This document shows positions 23,135-33,904 of a DNA stretch of 50,233 nt, one piece after another. The stretch's first letter is position 1; every line of letters begins with the position of its first letter. Location of the stretch: NCBI GenBank assembly GCA_019400425.1, contig JAFREE010000174.1, positions 1-50,233 of the forward strand. The letters run 5' to 3'. A program made the translations under genes and the position numbers. The stretch comes from Hymenochaete sp. R1 (taxonomy: Eukaryota; Basidiomycota; Agaricomycetes; Hymenochaetales; Hymenochaetaceae). A model generated the notes under the pieces. That model ran no database searches. It saw only the letters and a program-made list of their open reading frames with translations, and was not told the DNA's origin.

Positions 23135-23689
23135 ATGGATTTTTAATCTTCCTTTCCGATGGCCACTACAGCGTAACTCAGCAATGCGACGATGAGTAAC
23201 CTAACGGATATGTAGGAATTTAGGAATCAACTCGTAGAAGCTCATTTTCACGACAATTAACTGTGCTTACAAGTTAGACTGCTGGGTGTTGTCAAGTGCT
23301 CGTGCAAAGACCGTATTCATAACGGTCAAGTGATAGAGAAGGGAGAGTAATGATGGTCGCCTTTATACCATGGGAAAATAACCGAAACCCTCGGACGAAT
23401 ATGGCAACAAGCTCGAGGAGGTGAGGCACTACTCTGGATATGGAGACGCCCTAAATTTAAAACAAGCCGGTCTCCTGATTAAAGGGAAACCAGCGGCCAG
23501 TCAACATCTCAAAATATTAACATACAAAAACAATTGCCAGTAGTGCGGGATGTTCGCAACGGTGAGCGCGCAAGCGGAAGTGCATCATGTTTATGAACGT
23601 TTGTCGCTCGAGTTTACATTGAACAAACCTGGATTTGAAGCGGTGGCTGATTGACTCAATGTTTGCGTTTGGGTTATGTCCCTGAAGGA

Positions 23690-24074
23690 CACCCGCTTAA
23701 TGACATTTCTACCTCAGTGCGCCTTTCGCTCGTATGAGAGTAAGAGGCAGGCTTCACTATATCTTCATGTTGACAAATATCTCTTCCGGTGGGGGAAGGC
23801 TCGCGGTGTGGGATTCTGTAGTGTTGTTTGTGGCTCGGACGCAAAACAAGGATCAACGCCGAACTACTCGGTCATGATCTGACTGGTCGCTCGCCGTCGA
23901 GCAAGTGCCAGTGTGCGTGTACGTGTGCGAAGATGAAGGCTTATCAGTACTAGAATCACTCGATTGATAATTCGCACCATTGGAATGTTTAATATGACTA
24001 ATACCAAAAAAAAAAGGCTGAGAACAACTATGCCTGATGCAACTCCCACACGTTACACACATCTGAAGCGTCAC
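23690..24074 (-). pseudogene. Possible remnant of another membrane/PY-tail family copy
   Basis: A hydrophobic stretch (GIVVLSLFFLVLVILNIPM, about 23990-24045) resembles the membrane exon of the neighbouring family. About 250 bases downstream another frame reads ASYSHTSERR, close to the end of member C (PSYSPTSEWR). No single spliced frame links the two and no start codon is evident. This is a tentative relic; chance resemblance is possible. Confidence 0.25.
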
Positions 24075-24097
24075 CTCAAAGGAACTGCTTGATCAAT

Positions 24098-25890
24098 CTA
24101 CCGCCACTCAGAAGTAGGGGAGTACGAAGGTAAGGACTCTGAGTCTTCGCTTCTATCTACCCTTAATTCTCTCAATTGTCTTCTCTGCTCTTCAATCTCT
24201 TGCCGCAACGCGCGTATCTGATCTTCGAGGGTAGTCGAGGGGTCGTTGTTAGAGCGAAATATGATTGCATCATCCTCAACGCAGTCGTGGGATTCTGGTG
24301 CTTCGAAACGACTGGTCGCAGAAGGTGAAGGAGGCAACGGTTTCGAGGCTTCGGCGTAGTTTGATGAAGGAGGCGGGGGCGGGGATGGAAAACGTGATGG
24401 AGGGTTCTCGGATATAACCGTAAGCTTCTCGGGCTCGGGGGCTTCTGGTCGCGGTCCTATTGAGTTGCATGCATCATATTCGACTACGAAATGACACATG
24501 GCAAGATAATAATCAAAACAAAATAATAGAGTAGTGTTTATCTTGAGCTCACAAGGCTGGATTGATATAGGTATTCCTCCCTTCGGGACTCCAAGACCAC
24601 CCTTCCTATGCTTACGCATCAGGAAAAAGACGCCTAAAATGAGTAGGATCAAGGTGATTCCACCTCCAACTGATGCGGCGATTACTTCCGAATTCATGTT
24701 GGGATGCGAGCTCGCTGTTCCGTTGGAGAAATGCCCACCTGACGTTGCAACGGGATTGGAGCTGTCGATGGTGAAGATAGGGCCTCGCCTCGACGAGCCG
24801 GAAGTTCCCAGAGTAGTTCGAGTCCCACTGCAGGTATTCAAATACAATCAGTATAAAAGAATGGAATAAATCGCAGTAGGCTTGCGATTTTTAAAAAAAA
24901 AAGCGGACTTACGCGGGGTCTCTCGTTCTGGAACCTGTGCCAGTGGTAGCGGAGAATCCAGCACTTGGAGTAGTCATAGGAGCAGTGGCAGTGGAAGAGC
25001 CCTCAATGACGGAGACAGAACCACCAATGCATGAGTCGTCAGCTGCAAGCCTCTTGTAAGCTACACTGTCTTGTCAACTTCCGTCGAAAGATACCTACAG
25101 CTCGCTCCGATGGCAACTGAGTTAGAGACTGTATCACCCGTTTGATCACTGACTCGAATAGTAATCTGAGTGCCTAAAGATTGGGGGGGGGGGGGGGTGC
25201 CTGTAATTAAAAGTAGAACCTTCAATGAACCTTAGAATATCACATACCGGCTACAATCTGGTAAATATGAATAAGGCGATGGGGGAAAGGTACTCGTTTG
25301 ACTCGTCGGAAATCAAAGTATGGCGGGAAAAAGACATGTACTTACGTTCACAACCCACGTCACGCTCGTTCTACTCTGCAAACCAAGATCCTCTTGTGCA
25401 ACACCAGCCCGCTCATCAGCCTGAGGGATGATTCTAGGTGAGGGGGTGGAGAGGATCTGAAATAAGAATACCCAGTGGACCTAGAGAATCAACTTACTTC
25501 TAGGAGTGCGTAGGAACGCGAGTCGCGGCGGAAGCCGAGTTGATGAGCAACTTTAGGAGAAAGAGCAAAGCAACATACAACAGAGTAGGGGGCTGTCGTA
25601 GATTAGTAGTCGTGAAAAGTTGAGTCCCAATATGAATTTGTAGCAAAGGAAGCCATACCTACACCACCTCTCCAGTTGATTAAGAGGGGTAAGCATTGCA
25701 CAACGTCTGTCCTATCATTACCCAGCCAAAAGTCGAACAATTGAACGTTAATTAACGTCAATTTTCCATGAATATCCTATGTTTATCGGAGTCAAGTGAT
25801 GATGACGTACGGAGCGCTCATTTCCAGACCCTGGACAATGATGCCGACGGCGAGGGGGGCGAGGAGAGACGCTCGAGAGAGCTGCATCAT
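24098..25890 (-). CDS. Kre9/Knh1-type ectodomain fused to membrane helix and LPxY tail (family member C)
   Basis: Predicted type I membrane protein of roughly 370 residues. The signal peptide MQLSRASLLAPLAVGIIVQG is almost that of the GPI-type protein at 1201, and the ectodomain repeats its landmarks: VVQCLPLLINW, PYSV, TSVTWVVN and DDSCIGGSVSVIEGSS. A Ser/Thr/Gly-rich linker follows. Instead of a GPI signal there is a membrane helix (VIAASVGGGITLILLILGVF), a basic segment (LMRKHRKGG), a Pro-rich cytosolic tail, a heptad segment (QIRALRQEIEEQRRQL) and the end SLPSYSPTSEWR. Introns match those of the 1201 gene, including an apparent 2-nt exon at 25498-25499. The start is ATG ATG at 25890/25887; the second matches the paralogue. 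One intron has a G15 run on the plus strand. Function unknown; a wall-sensing or adaptor role is inference. Confidence 0.8.
25183..25197. repeat. G15 homopolymer inside an intron of member C
   Basis: Fifteen consecutive G on the plus strand. Read on the coding (minus) strand it is a C15 tract a few bases upstream of the 3' splice site (CTTTAG) before the exon beginning GCACTCAG. Its length may vary between strains or be an assembly artefact. Confidence 0.9.
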
Positions 25891-26455
25891 GGTCAGGAGG
25901 CGGAGGGAAGAAAGGAGGAGGAAGATAAACGCATGTATGTATGGGTCTCCAGAAAAGAAGAATCATTTCGGGCAAGACTTTTCCGATGCCAAGGGAAAAT
26001 TTCTGGCCTAACCAGGTGATCAAAGTACAACCTAGGTAACCATCTTCAATCAGCCTGGGAGCAGATATCAAGTGTTAAGGCCCTTCACTAGGTGTTTCCT
26101 AGGAGGGCTCAAGGTGCCGAAATGGTAAATGCTTACAAATATTCCGTACAAGAATTGAATTCGTTGATTTCCTCGAGTTCTCCTGATACTGGTCCTAATG
26201 TCCGACAGACCAGATGTAAAATCCCCGACACTAGCCCATGTCTCGCACATTGACGCTTCCGCGATGGTTTTCTCCCCAGAATATTCAAACTATTGTTCCT
26301 TGAACCGAAAAGACCCTTGAAAAACGGCACTTAACCATATGTCAGTTTCACCGCTTCATTGCCACTCAGAATGATCAACTTACTGAACTTCGACTATAGC
26401 GATACATGCAAACGTCGTGTCTCTTGAAGGAAGTCAATGAACTTCCCAGTTCTCT
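25891..26455. other. Spacer between members C and G
   Basis: It includes the promoter of member C on its left side and the 3' flank of member G on its right. Short open frames at 26068-26330 show no family motifs, and nothing is called. Confidence 0.4.
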
Positions 26456-27092
26456 CTACACTCCTGCCGCCTTGATGTAATCCTTAGTTCGTCCATTAGA
26501 AATATGGCCGCCTGGCTCATGGCGGACGTACACTTGCAGATAGGCACGAAGGTGGGCGATGGAAGAGTTTGTTATGAAGCCGGAGGTGCCTGTAGTAGAG
26601 CTCGATGACAACATAACCGAACTAGTAGACAAACTTAATGAGCTGGTATGACTTTTCCTATTCCCATCGCCGTCGTCGCCGGTGATCAGCGTGAGCTCTA
26701 TTGCAGTAGTAGATTTCATCTCCAAAGTTTCGTGCCTATCCACAAGTCGTTTACGCAAAAGAGTCTGGCGGCTTACTCTTCCGCCCTTGTAAAGAAGAGA
26801 TGCTTCATCAGTTATTCTCATCAGTGAACCGTTCCTCAACACTCACTTTGACCACGAGTTCAATCGGGACTTTTAGCTTTGCTTGCGATACTGAAAGCCC
26901 ATAAAGCGTATATGTACTTGCTACAGTCGATCGGAGGTATGAGATGCCGAATGGCAACGAGAAACAAAGACGATTCGTAGTGGGAGAGTCGTTAAATGAA
27001 GTCAGAAAGATAAGATCGAGGGCAAGCGAGCCAATGCCACACCTATTTAAACGCAGAGAAAGGTGATGATGAAATTTATGACCACCATCCAT
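26456..27092 (-). CDS. Truncated or divergent relative of member D (copy G), no membrane tail
   Basis: Two exons can be joined in phase 0 across a 61-nt intron beginning GTGAGT at about 26850. The N-terminal part starts MDGGHKFHHHLSLRLN. After the intron it reads GGRVSRQ, then TAIELTLITGDDGDGN and a Ser/Thr-rich region (SSLSLSTSSVMLSSSS). This second half resembles member D (TTIHITQTDGDGGG followed by Ser-rich sequence), and the DNA around the first exon also matches D (TTTCTCTGC, TTTAA, and a donor at AAAGT(G/A)AGTG). Where D continues into a membrane helix, this copy reads a degraded sequence and stops (KAAGV). No signal peptide is evident. It may be a decaying duplicate or a mis-modelled gene. 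Confidence 0.4.
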
Positions 27093-27643
27093 AGGAAATC
27101 ATCACACACACCTTAATACGCAACTTTATTCTGCAGTTACATATCTAATCAATGTATTCTATGTCATCGATGTCGCCTAAAGCTATTCAAAGTTCTGTAC
27201 GGATCATGGGAATCGAGACGGGTAGAGCCAGTGTGTAGGACAGGACAAGTAGAAAAAGAGAAAGAATAGACTTTCAAGAGAATTGTAGTGCCGTATCCAA
27301 CGCGTCGTCGTCCATCGTCCAAATGCAATGAGTAACGATGGGTGGCGCAGATCCGCCACGGATGTGAGGGAAGATTCAGGGTATTGGTGAGAGAGGAACT
27401 TGAGAAGCAGATGTTGATACTTGTAGCGTCAAAGAAAAAGAAGAATAAACCTGGTGGTCATGAATCAAGAGGCGTCGCAAATAAGTTTATACAACTTGAT
27501 TGACGCACAGCATAATCTTCCATCATATGACCAAATCTATACCCCAAAAGCGAATAAAATTAAGTACACCCGATACTTGATGCACCTGTGCTCACATCGT
27601 CCAAGCAAAAAAAATCAAAATCAAGCCAAATGAGGACCACGAT
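27093..27643. other. Spacer between copies D and G
   Basis: AT-rich, with no open frame of note. It holds the 3' flank of member D and the upstream region of copy G. No repeat or RNA gene recognised. Confidence 0.45.
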
Positions 27644-28623
27644 TCACTTATCGCTCCTCAGAACCGGATTGTAAGGAGGTAAGGACTCGTCGCCTCTGTC
27701 TGCCAAAAACTCCTTCATTTGTCTCATCTGCTCGTTCATGACGACTGTCTCTCGCTGCAGCGCCCTGATCTGCTCCTCGAGGGCAGTTGAGGTATTCCTG
27801 GGTTTGGAGGGAGACATGGTGGCACTGCTTGCGCCACTTCCAATGGGTTCACGGGATTCTGGCGCCTCAGGACGACTAGGTGCATGGGGGCGGAGGGGAT
27901 AACTGTGGGTTCACAAGGATATCTTCGACTTTCTCGGTAGCTCGCGGCGGCGATGAACTACGAGTATCGAGCTCAACTGTAAGTCAAGAGAGTTAAACAC
28001 CTTCGTGACGGGCATTGAAAACCGATGATCAATTGAAGCTCACATGGTTGAATCATCATCAAACTAGTGTTCTCTTCCTTCGATCGCTTGAGGACCCTTT
28101 TGCGACGCTTGCGCATCATGAACCAAGTACCCAAAATAAGAAAGATCAAGGTTGCTCCACTTCCGATTGATGCAGCAATGATGGTTCCGTCCATGTTGCG
28201 ATTCGAACCCGCCTCGCCGGCGGAGGACAGACCATCTGTCGTAGAGGGCCCGGCGCTGCTGATGGTTGACGACGTCACGGACGACCTGGGGTCCAGGGAT
28301 GTGGACGAGGTATCCGACGGCACTGTCGACCTGGATATATTCGGCATTGCGTTAGCGGGGGTAGAATTAGGGGTCGGCGTCCTGAATGACCTTTGAGTCC
28401 TGCTGGTGAGAATGAAGGTGGTAGTAGTGGATGATCTGAAAGGGATAGAGGAAGTATCGGGAAAACTAGATGTTGAGCTGGAGGGAAGCGTGGTAGGGTT
28501 CGTCGGAACAGGAAGAATACTGAACGAACTTGATGAGCTGGTGAGCCCACCTCCATCCCCATCAGTCTGTGTGATATGGATTGTGGTGGCAAATATCGTC
28601 CCGGATATCTCGTCCCTTTTCAT
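27644..28623 (-). pseudogene. Membrane/PY-tail family member D with an apparent single-base frameshift
   Basis: Close relative of member C. The visible outer part is Ser/Thr/Pro-rich (long runs such as SSSSSFSI and TTTTFIL). The membrane helix IIAASIGSGATLIFLILGTW plus MMRKRRKR is nearly that of C, and the exon ends at IQP in the same phase. The next exon parallels C (SSSPPRATEKV) up to a Pro-rich run, where the frame hits a TAG at 27876-27878. The sense resumes one base out of register (SRPEAPESREP, EEQIRALQRE) and ends DESLPPYNPVLRSDK. The shift lies at or near a C5 tract (about 27886-27890). No intron restores phase cleanly. It may be a pseudogene or a sequencing error. The 5' end is uncertain: an upstream exon to about 28896 (containing SSCVIDTQC) is likely, but I found no start codon. 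Confidence 0.55.
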
Positions 28624-29364
28624 GGTATGTGTTCCTAGTATGGATTTTCGGCTTGCTATCTACTCTTTGAAGTTTGCCATTAGTTACTTTATACTGCATT
28701 CCTTCCAATCACTTACTTTCCACCGCCGATTTAATCGAATTGGAGGTTTGACATTGGGTGTCAATGACGCATGAACTTTCCGCGCGAACGATGCGGTTGA
28801 TGTCGATGTTTTGACGACGTAGCGCAGAGGGGTTGCGAGAGTCCAGCAATGAGATGTGGGTGGAACGCCGGTGTTTGCCCGAAAGAAATAACGCACCTCC
28901 TTAAAAGCAGAGAAACAGCATAACGATGCACTTCGTGATTATCACTGCTAACAAGAAGCGACTCCTTAATGGGCGAAGTAACTAAGTCCCATTGGCACTA
29001 GACGCTGAGATCATGATGTAGTTGGCATATTCTGTCCTGAGTTTCCAACGAATTCTTGATATTCGCATTTGCTAGAATTGACGACGACGATTGTTTCCAT
29101 CGACATAGGAGAGAAATACTGGAATGTACGTGTTCGTAGAATCAAGTCAAGAAGTATGGCTACACTAGCCTAGCCAGTCGTCGCGGTGCCAAAGACAGAA
29201 GCACTGCACTGCACGCGACCGTGCCGTGCATATTGGATTACGCCATTACCTGTTGTACCGTGTCCGCAGTCTCTGTACGCTTCGCGCAACATCCACCATC
29301 CTTGCCCTCTTCAAATACCCACTTTCGACCGGCAGAAAGTATCTCGCAGCACTTGTATCGTAGA
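28624..29364. other. Probable 5' exon of member D plus upstream region of the next gene
   Basis: On the minus strand 28690-28870 an open frame with two Cys (VRAESSCVIDTQCQTS) ends at a good donor (AAAGTAAGTG). It could be the first exon of member D, but no ATG is in frame. The rest is the promoter and leader of the plus-strand gene starting at 29365. Confidence 0.35.
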
Positions 29365-30531
29365 ATGTACTCTTCATCTTCACAGTTCTCCAACAACCCG
29401 TTCATTGATGACCCAACAAATTCTTCAAGTCGTTTCCCTGACATTAACGCCCTTGAACGGTCGTCTTCTGGATACTCGTCCCCATCACCAGTATCGTATG
29501 GCTACGGGAACCCGTCAGGAGCTTTCAATTCTGGATATGGACAACCGCAGAGCCCATCTGGGTACATGCTTCAAACCCAACAGTTCCCTCAACCACAACC
29601 GCAACCATCGTACACTGGCAATTGGCAGCAGCAACCGCAGGCACAGCAGTCTTACGGAAACTACTTCGGGTCATCGCCTTATACATCAAGCCCCGTGAGT
29701 CCACAGATGACAGGCACGCCATACCAGAGTCTCGGAAGCATACCACAGCAACAACAGTATCCCGGCCAGAATACTGGAGCGTACGGGTCGAACCAATATG
29801 GTGGTAACGGATACGGCGAGTACAGGGGCCAGCAAGGCTTTGGCGGTCAAATGCAGCATTCCCAGCCGAATGTTTCTGAATTCGATCCTTTGAGGCATCA
29901 GGTAAGACGCTCAGTGCTGTGATCACTGAACGGGCTCGAAGCTGAGAATGGTTTCTTTGTTGTGCCCTCCTAAATTTAGTCCCAAACCTCCACGAACTCG
30001 TATGGGACGAACAACTCAAACAGCAATCCTGGACCTGGACCGTCGGGTCAAACACATCCGCGGGAGTACATTCGTTCGCATAAGCAGGAGCTCGAGACGT
30101 GGGATAGCGTGAGCTGGAAGCAAGCGTTGAACTCGTTTGACGAGCTGAGGGTCTCATGGGAGCACCATAAAGAGCAGGTCGGCATGAGGCTACAGCAAGG
30201 TGGCTACTATCTTGGTCCTGCGGAAGGTCAAAGACTGCAAGGGGTAAGTTTCGAGCGACTTGGAAACTCATCGATAATGACTCCCCCTTTTATATGTTCA
30301 GCTTCAAAAGGCGGCGGAGACCAACATAGGTACGAATCAGATTATTGGAGTATTTGTAGCGTGTCTTAAAAGTCAAAATGAAAAGATACAATCGCTGCAT
30401 CCTCGATACAGATGCACGAAGCTTTTACTGGTTACCGTCAATCATCCGATCTCGCAAGCAAAAATCGGGTCCGCGAGTCACTCAATGCAGCATTGATGAG
30501 TCTTCCGGATTGGCCTCCCCAACAGTGGTGA
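29365..30531 (+). CDS. Gln/Ser/Gly-rich protein with conserved helical C-terminus, unknown function
   Basis: Predicted 322-residue cytosolic protein. The N-terminal 180 residues are low-complexity, rich in Gln, Ser, Tyr, Gly and Pro (for example QPQPQPSYTGNW), typical of disordered regions. The C-terminal part is ordered: HPREYIRSHKQELETWDSVS, WKQALNSFDEL, MRLQQGGYYLG, then MHEAFTGYRQSSDLASKNR and a closing SLPDWPPQQW. I recognise this C-terminal pattern from uncharacterised basidiomycete proteins and know no assigned function. Exons 29365-29901, 29980-30243, 30302-30349 and 30412-30531 sum to 969 nt. The frame is open upstream to 29221, but the region before 29365 looks like leader. The third donor (GTATTT) is the least certain. 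The gene sits inside the membrane-protein cluster but is unrelated to it. Confidence 0.75.
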
Positions 30532-31220
30532 TGGAAGAGCAATAAAACGCTCTGAATGATATACGAACGGATATTTGGTAAAGTCTTATTTTTGATCAAT
30601 ATGTTGTATTTGTGTATGTACTGAATCGACAACCTTGATAACGAGCAAGCCATTCTTACTTACCGTAACTTAAAGCGGTTGGAATTTTCAAGCGGCCATG
30701 CAAAGAGATCTGCGATAATACAGCCTTCCTTCCAAAGTTCCGTATCGCATCACAGGAGATCCACGGAGATGATGCGCTTCCACGGCGCGTGCAATAATGC
30801 AGCTAATAATGCCCTTCGCCATTTTTCCCGTCACATTTTTGTTGGCATCTTCTTCCGGGAATCAGAGATTGATTCCGTCGTGATGTGCTTGAGATTTGAC
30901 TATGATGGACAGTGCATAATTAAACAAAACGTGCTATATAGCAATTGAGAGTTTTTGCAGCATCTTTGGGATCCCTTTATTAGAAGTATCCTGGACTGAC
31001 CCCATAGCGCTTCTAGCTCAGCAACACTCAGCACCGACTTCTCTCGTTCTCGCGAGGCCATTTTCATCTTCTCCGAGGTACTCTGGCAAAATTTACGTGC
31101 GTAACTTCTTCATATGCCTACATCTCACTCATCAACTCGCTGACATGGATAACGTCCTCTTTGTTTTAATATTGCAGGAATATATATTGCTAATCAAACA
31201 GAAATCTACCTCTTCTCAAG
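30532..31220. other. Intergenic region upstream of member E
   Basis: No gene recognised. The stretch is AT-rich near 30930-30960, and the last 200 bases have leader-like composition. Nothing is called. Confidence 0.45.
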
Positions 31221-32068
31221 ATGGCAGGGCATGGTGCAGATTCAGAAAATTTCTTCTGGCCCACGGACGCCTCAGCATCCTGGATGTCATCAGACTTCTC
31301 CGCTCCTCCTTGGGCATCTGGCGCGTCCGCGAGTTTTGGCGGGCGTCCCCCTTGGGCACCTTCAAGTAGCACATCGGCTACCAATAGCGTTACTTCAACC
31401 GCCGACGGTGGTAGTACAATCTTCGGTACGGGTTCGAGTACGACAAGCGGTGTGATCTCGCCCACTTCTAATCACGAGGGCAGCTCTATCAATACTAGAA
31501 CTAAAGAGGCAGTGGGTTTGGCCGTTGGGCTCGCATTACTTGGTGGTCTCATTGGAATCAGTGCATGTGCTTGGTGGTATCGACGCCGGCGTCGTCGCGG
31601 GGAGATCGGTGTTGACGTCGCGGCGGCTGATCGGGAACGAGGTGTCACCTCAGTCATTGACCCTTGGATAGTACCCAATCATGATGTAGTACCTGATCGT
31701 GGTATGTGTTTCCTCGCGTATTTTCTCTTTCACGTTTCTCTAAAAATATTTATACTTATGATATCCAAGTGAACGAAAAAGCAGGGCGTACCTCACGTAT
31801 CCTAGCGAATCTGTCTGAAAAGCATCCACCCGAAGATAGTCAATCTGTTGCCGAGCCCGCTGATAGTTCCGTTCAAGAACGTGAAGGAAGACCCATGAAC
31901 GACACCAACACGAGCTCAGGTGCAACTGGCGAACATACAGACGATGATGGAAACGTACTGTCGCAGCAAATTAGAGCGCTACGGAGCGAGTACTTAGAGT
32001 TGAGGGAGATGTTATCGAGCAGAAATGACGAACCTTTGCCATCCTACACTGCAGACCATGGGACTTGA
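31221..32068 (+). CDS. Single-pass membrane protein with acidic tail and LPxY C-terminus (family member E)
   Basis: Predicted 259-residue protein. The N-terminus (MAGHGADSENFFWPTDASA) has no signal peptide and is rich in Ser, Ala, Trp, Pro and Thr for about 85 residues, probably exposed outside. The membrane helix AVGLAVGLALLGGLIGISAC is followed by WWYRRRRRRGE, a strong stop-transfer signal. The tail is acidic and polar, then has QQIRALRSEYLELREMLSS and ends NDEPLPSYTADHGT. Exons 31221-31701 and 31770-32068 join in phase 1 and total 780 nt. The tail is clearly homologous to those of members C, D and F. It is tail to tail with the coiled-coil gene at 32462, with 393 bp between. Function unknown. 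Confidence 0.8.
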
Positions 32069-32461
32069 AGATGACAATGTGTGCGCTGGTTATATTTCAT
32101 ATTCGGATTAATTTAATGATTATCTTTGTCAATTTCTTCTTCATTGTGCATTTGGTAGGCAGAGCGGCGTTGCATGGTCAAAGATGTGATAACACTTTAG
32201 GGTCAACAAAGAGAAGATTAGGAATAGGATAGGTCAAGTTACCGAGGCCAATGGGTATGGTTCTCGATCGCTTCCAGCCCACGTCCAGGCTCAAGACTTA
32301 GACTGAATAACAGGGAGTCGACGCCGCTCTCTAGATTAGTAAGCATCTATCTAACAATGTCTAATATTTGGTCGCAAACTAAATATGTATTGTGTCGAAG
32401 GTCCTCGGTGGAATATACGATGTAGCATTTGTGATCATCGCGAAGGAAAGTCAAATGGGAG
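32069..32461. other. Convergent 3' flanks
   Basis: This 393-base spacer lies between two genes transcribed towards each other. It is AT-rich just after the stop of member E and no feature is recognised. Confidence 0.5.
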
Positions 32462-33445
32462 TCAGAGGCCCGGAAGTGGTCCTGTCAAAAGTTGCTTACG
32501 GAGACTAATGACTTGCATCTTTATTCCCACTTGTTTGATTTCCTCCTTCAACATGGAGGATTCGTTTTCCTCAACTCCGTCCTGCGCCAGTTTCCCATTC
32601 AGGTTACCCAATATGTCGGTGTAGTGCTGCATAAGGTCGTTGAAATGATTCAGAACGTAGTCTCTGACATGGAAAACGTCAAAAAACTTGCTCTTGCGTT
32701 CCGCAATCAAGGATTGGAGTTCGAGTTTTGCTTCTACGAGCATTGTCTTCAAGTCCGTGCCCCCTATCTCCGCGCCCTGATCCACCTCTCTCTCCGGGTT
32801 TGGAACAGACGACTCTTGTAGGTGTTTGATGTGCATCCGTTTCCCCGTGATCTGGGTCTGGAGCTCTGCAGTAGACTTCATCTCCTCGTCCCATTTTGAA
32901 TGGAACAGCAAAGCATTCTTTACTGGTGACGTAACCCTCTGCTTACATTCGCAATCACCGAGCAGAACCTGTAGAGTCTTTTCACTATCTTTAAGAAGGT
33001 CCTGCAGGCGAGACTGGGATTTCCTATATTGAATGTGAATCTTCTTGTCGTTTCTGGGGCAGATGAACGCTTTCGGATCCATAGCTATCTCCAGCGAAGC
33101 TATAAGGGAGTGCTCCGTCCTCTCAATTTTCTCTTCAGCGATTCCTCGAAGTCCAGGTTGAGAATACTTTGCGTTGATTCCATGGGCACTCCTTGGGCCT
33201 TTAATAGTATGTTCCTCCGAGTCGGAAAACGTACCACGGGCGACAGCTATTTTCAGGCTGTTAATTAGGTTCTCATGATTAATATTGTCAGAAGGTCCAA
33301 GTTCCGGGAAATGTAAGTTAACGCTTTTGTTCTGCTGTTTCGTCCGACGAGAGTCAATGTCATTATCTTCCTCGAATGCGGTATTTGCGGGCCTTTTCAC
33401 ACCCGATGGATGTGGAGCCAGTGGTCGATTCGAGCCGTGCGACAT
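32462..33445 (-). CDS. Intronless coiled-coil protein of unknown function
   Basis: A single uninterrupted 327-residue frame, unusual in this intron-rich window. It starts MSHGSNRPLAPHPSG with a basic patch (GVKRPANTAF), followed by Asp/Arg/Lys-rich sequence (DIDSRRTKQQNK) that could serve as a nuclear signal. Helical heptad-rich segments follow (LRGIAEEKIERTEHSLIASL, DLKTMLVEAKLELQSLIAER, HVRDYVLNHFNDLMQHYTDI), and it ends KQLLTGPLPGL. No catalytic motif or membrane segment. The ATG at 33445 is confirmed by alignment with the decayed tandem copy to its right. I do not recognise the family. Its location and the existence of a dead copy suggest a lineage-specific, recently duplicated gene. Confidence 0.65.
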   Translation of the reverse strand: MSHGSNRPLAPHPSGVKRPANTAFEEDNDIDSRRTKQQNKSVNLHFPELGPSDNINHENLINSLKIAVARGTFSDSEEHTIKGPRSAHGINAKYSQPGLRGIAEEKIERTEHSLIASLEIAMDPKAFICPRNDKKIHIQYRKSQSRLQDLLKDSEKTLQVLLGDCECKQRVTSPVKNALLFHSKWDEEMKSTAELQTQITGKRMHIKHLQESSVPNPEREVDQGAEIGGTDLKTMLVEAKLELQSLIAERKSKFFDVFHVRDYVLNHFNDLMQHYTDILGNLNGKLAQDGVEENESSMLKEEIKQVGIKMQVISLRKQLLTGPLPGL

Positions 33446-33904
33446 TTAGGGCAACTTGAAGGCAAAGGGCAAGAGAGGCGGGAAGTGGGGGAAGTGAAGG
33501 ATAATGCAAGCAACATCTATTCAAACTCTGAGTCAAATGCTTGAGCAGATATCAGAACTTTGCTGTGGCAATTTTGAAATCCGGCTTGAGCTGCTTCACG
33601 TATAGTTAAAAGAAATTATTACTCTTGAGGGCAGGATTGCTTTAGCAATCTGCGATTGACTCGACGGCAAAGTTGAACAAGCGAACCAGATTTAAGCTTG
33701 TAACGAAGGATGGATTGGGAGTAATCCTTGAATCTTTGTATTTTTAGTATGATGATATTTATTAACAAATAGATCACCTTCCTAATGGTGTGTTACTTCG
33801 AAACTTCCATACCAATAGAGCTCGACGGATTGCTTAGAGGTGTATATCATATATGTACGTATATGTATATGAGACGTTTTATAACTAAATTCTAGATTGA
33901 GGAC

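Noticed and set aside
26068..26330. Possible degraded tail after copy G
   Set aside because: Short frames here have no heptad segment and no Pro-Tyr motif, so family membership is not supported.
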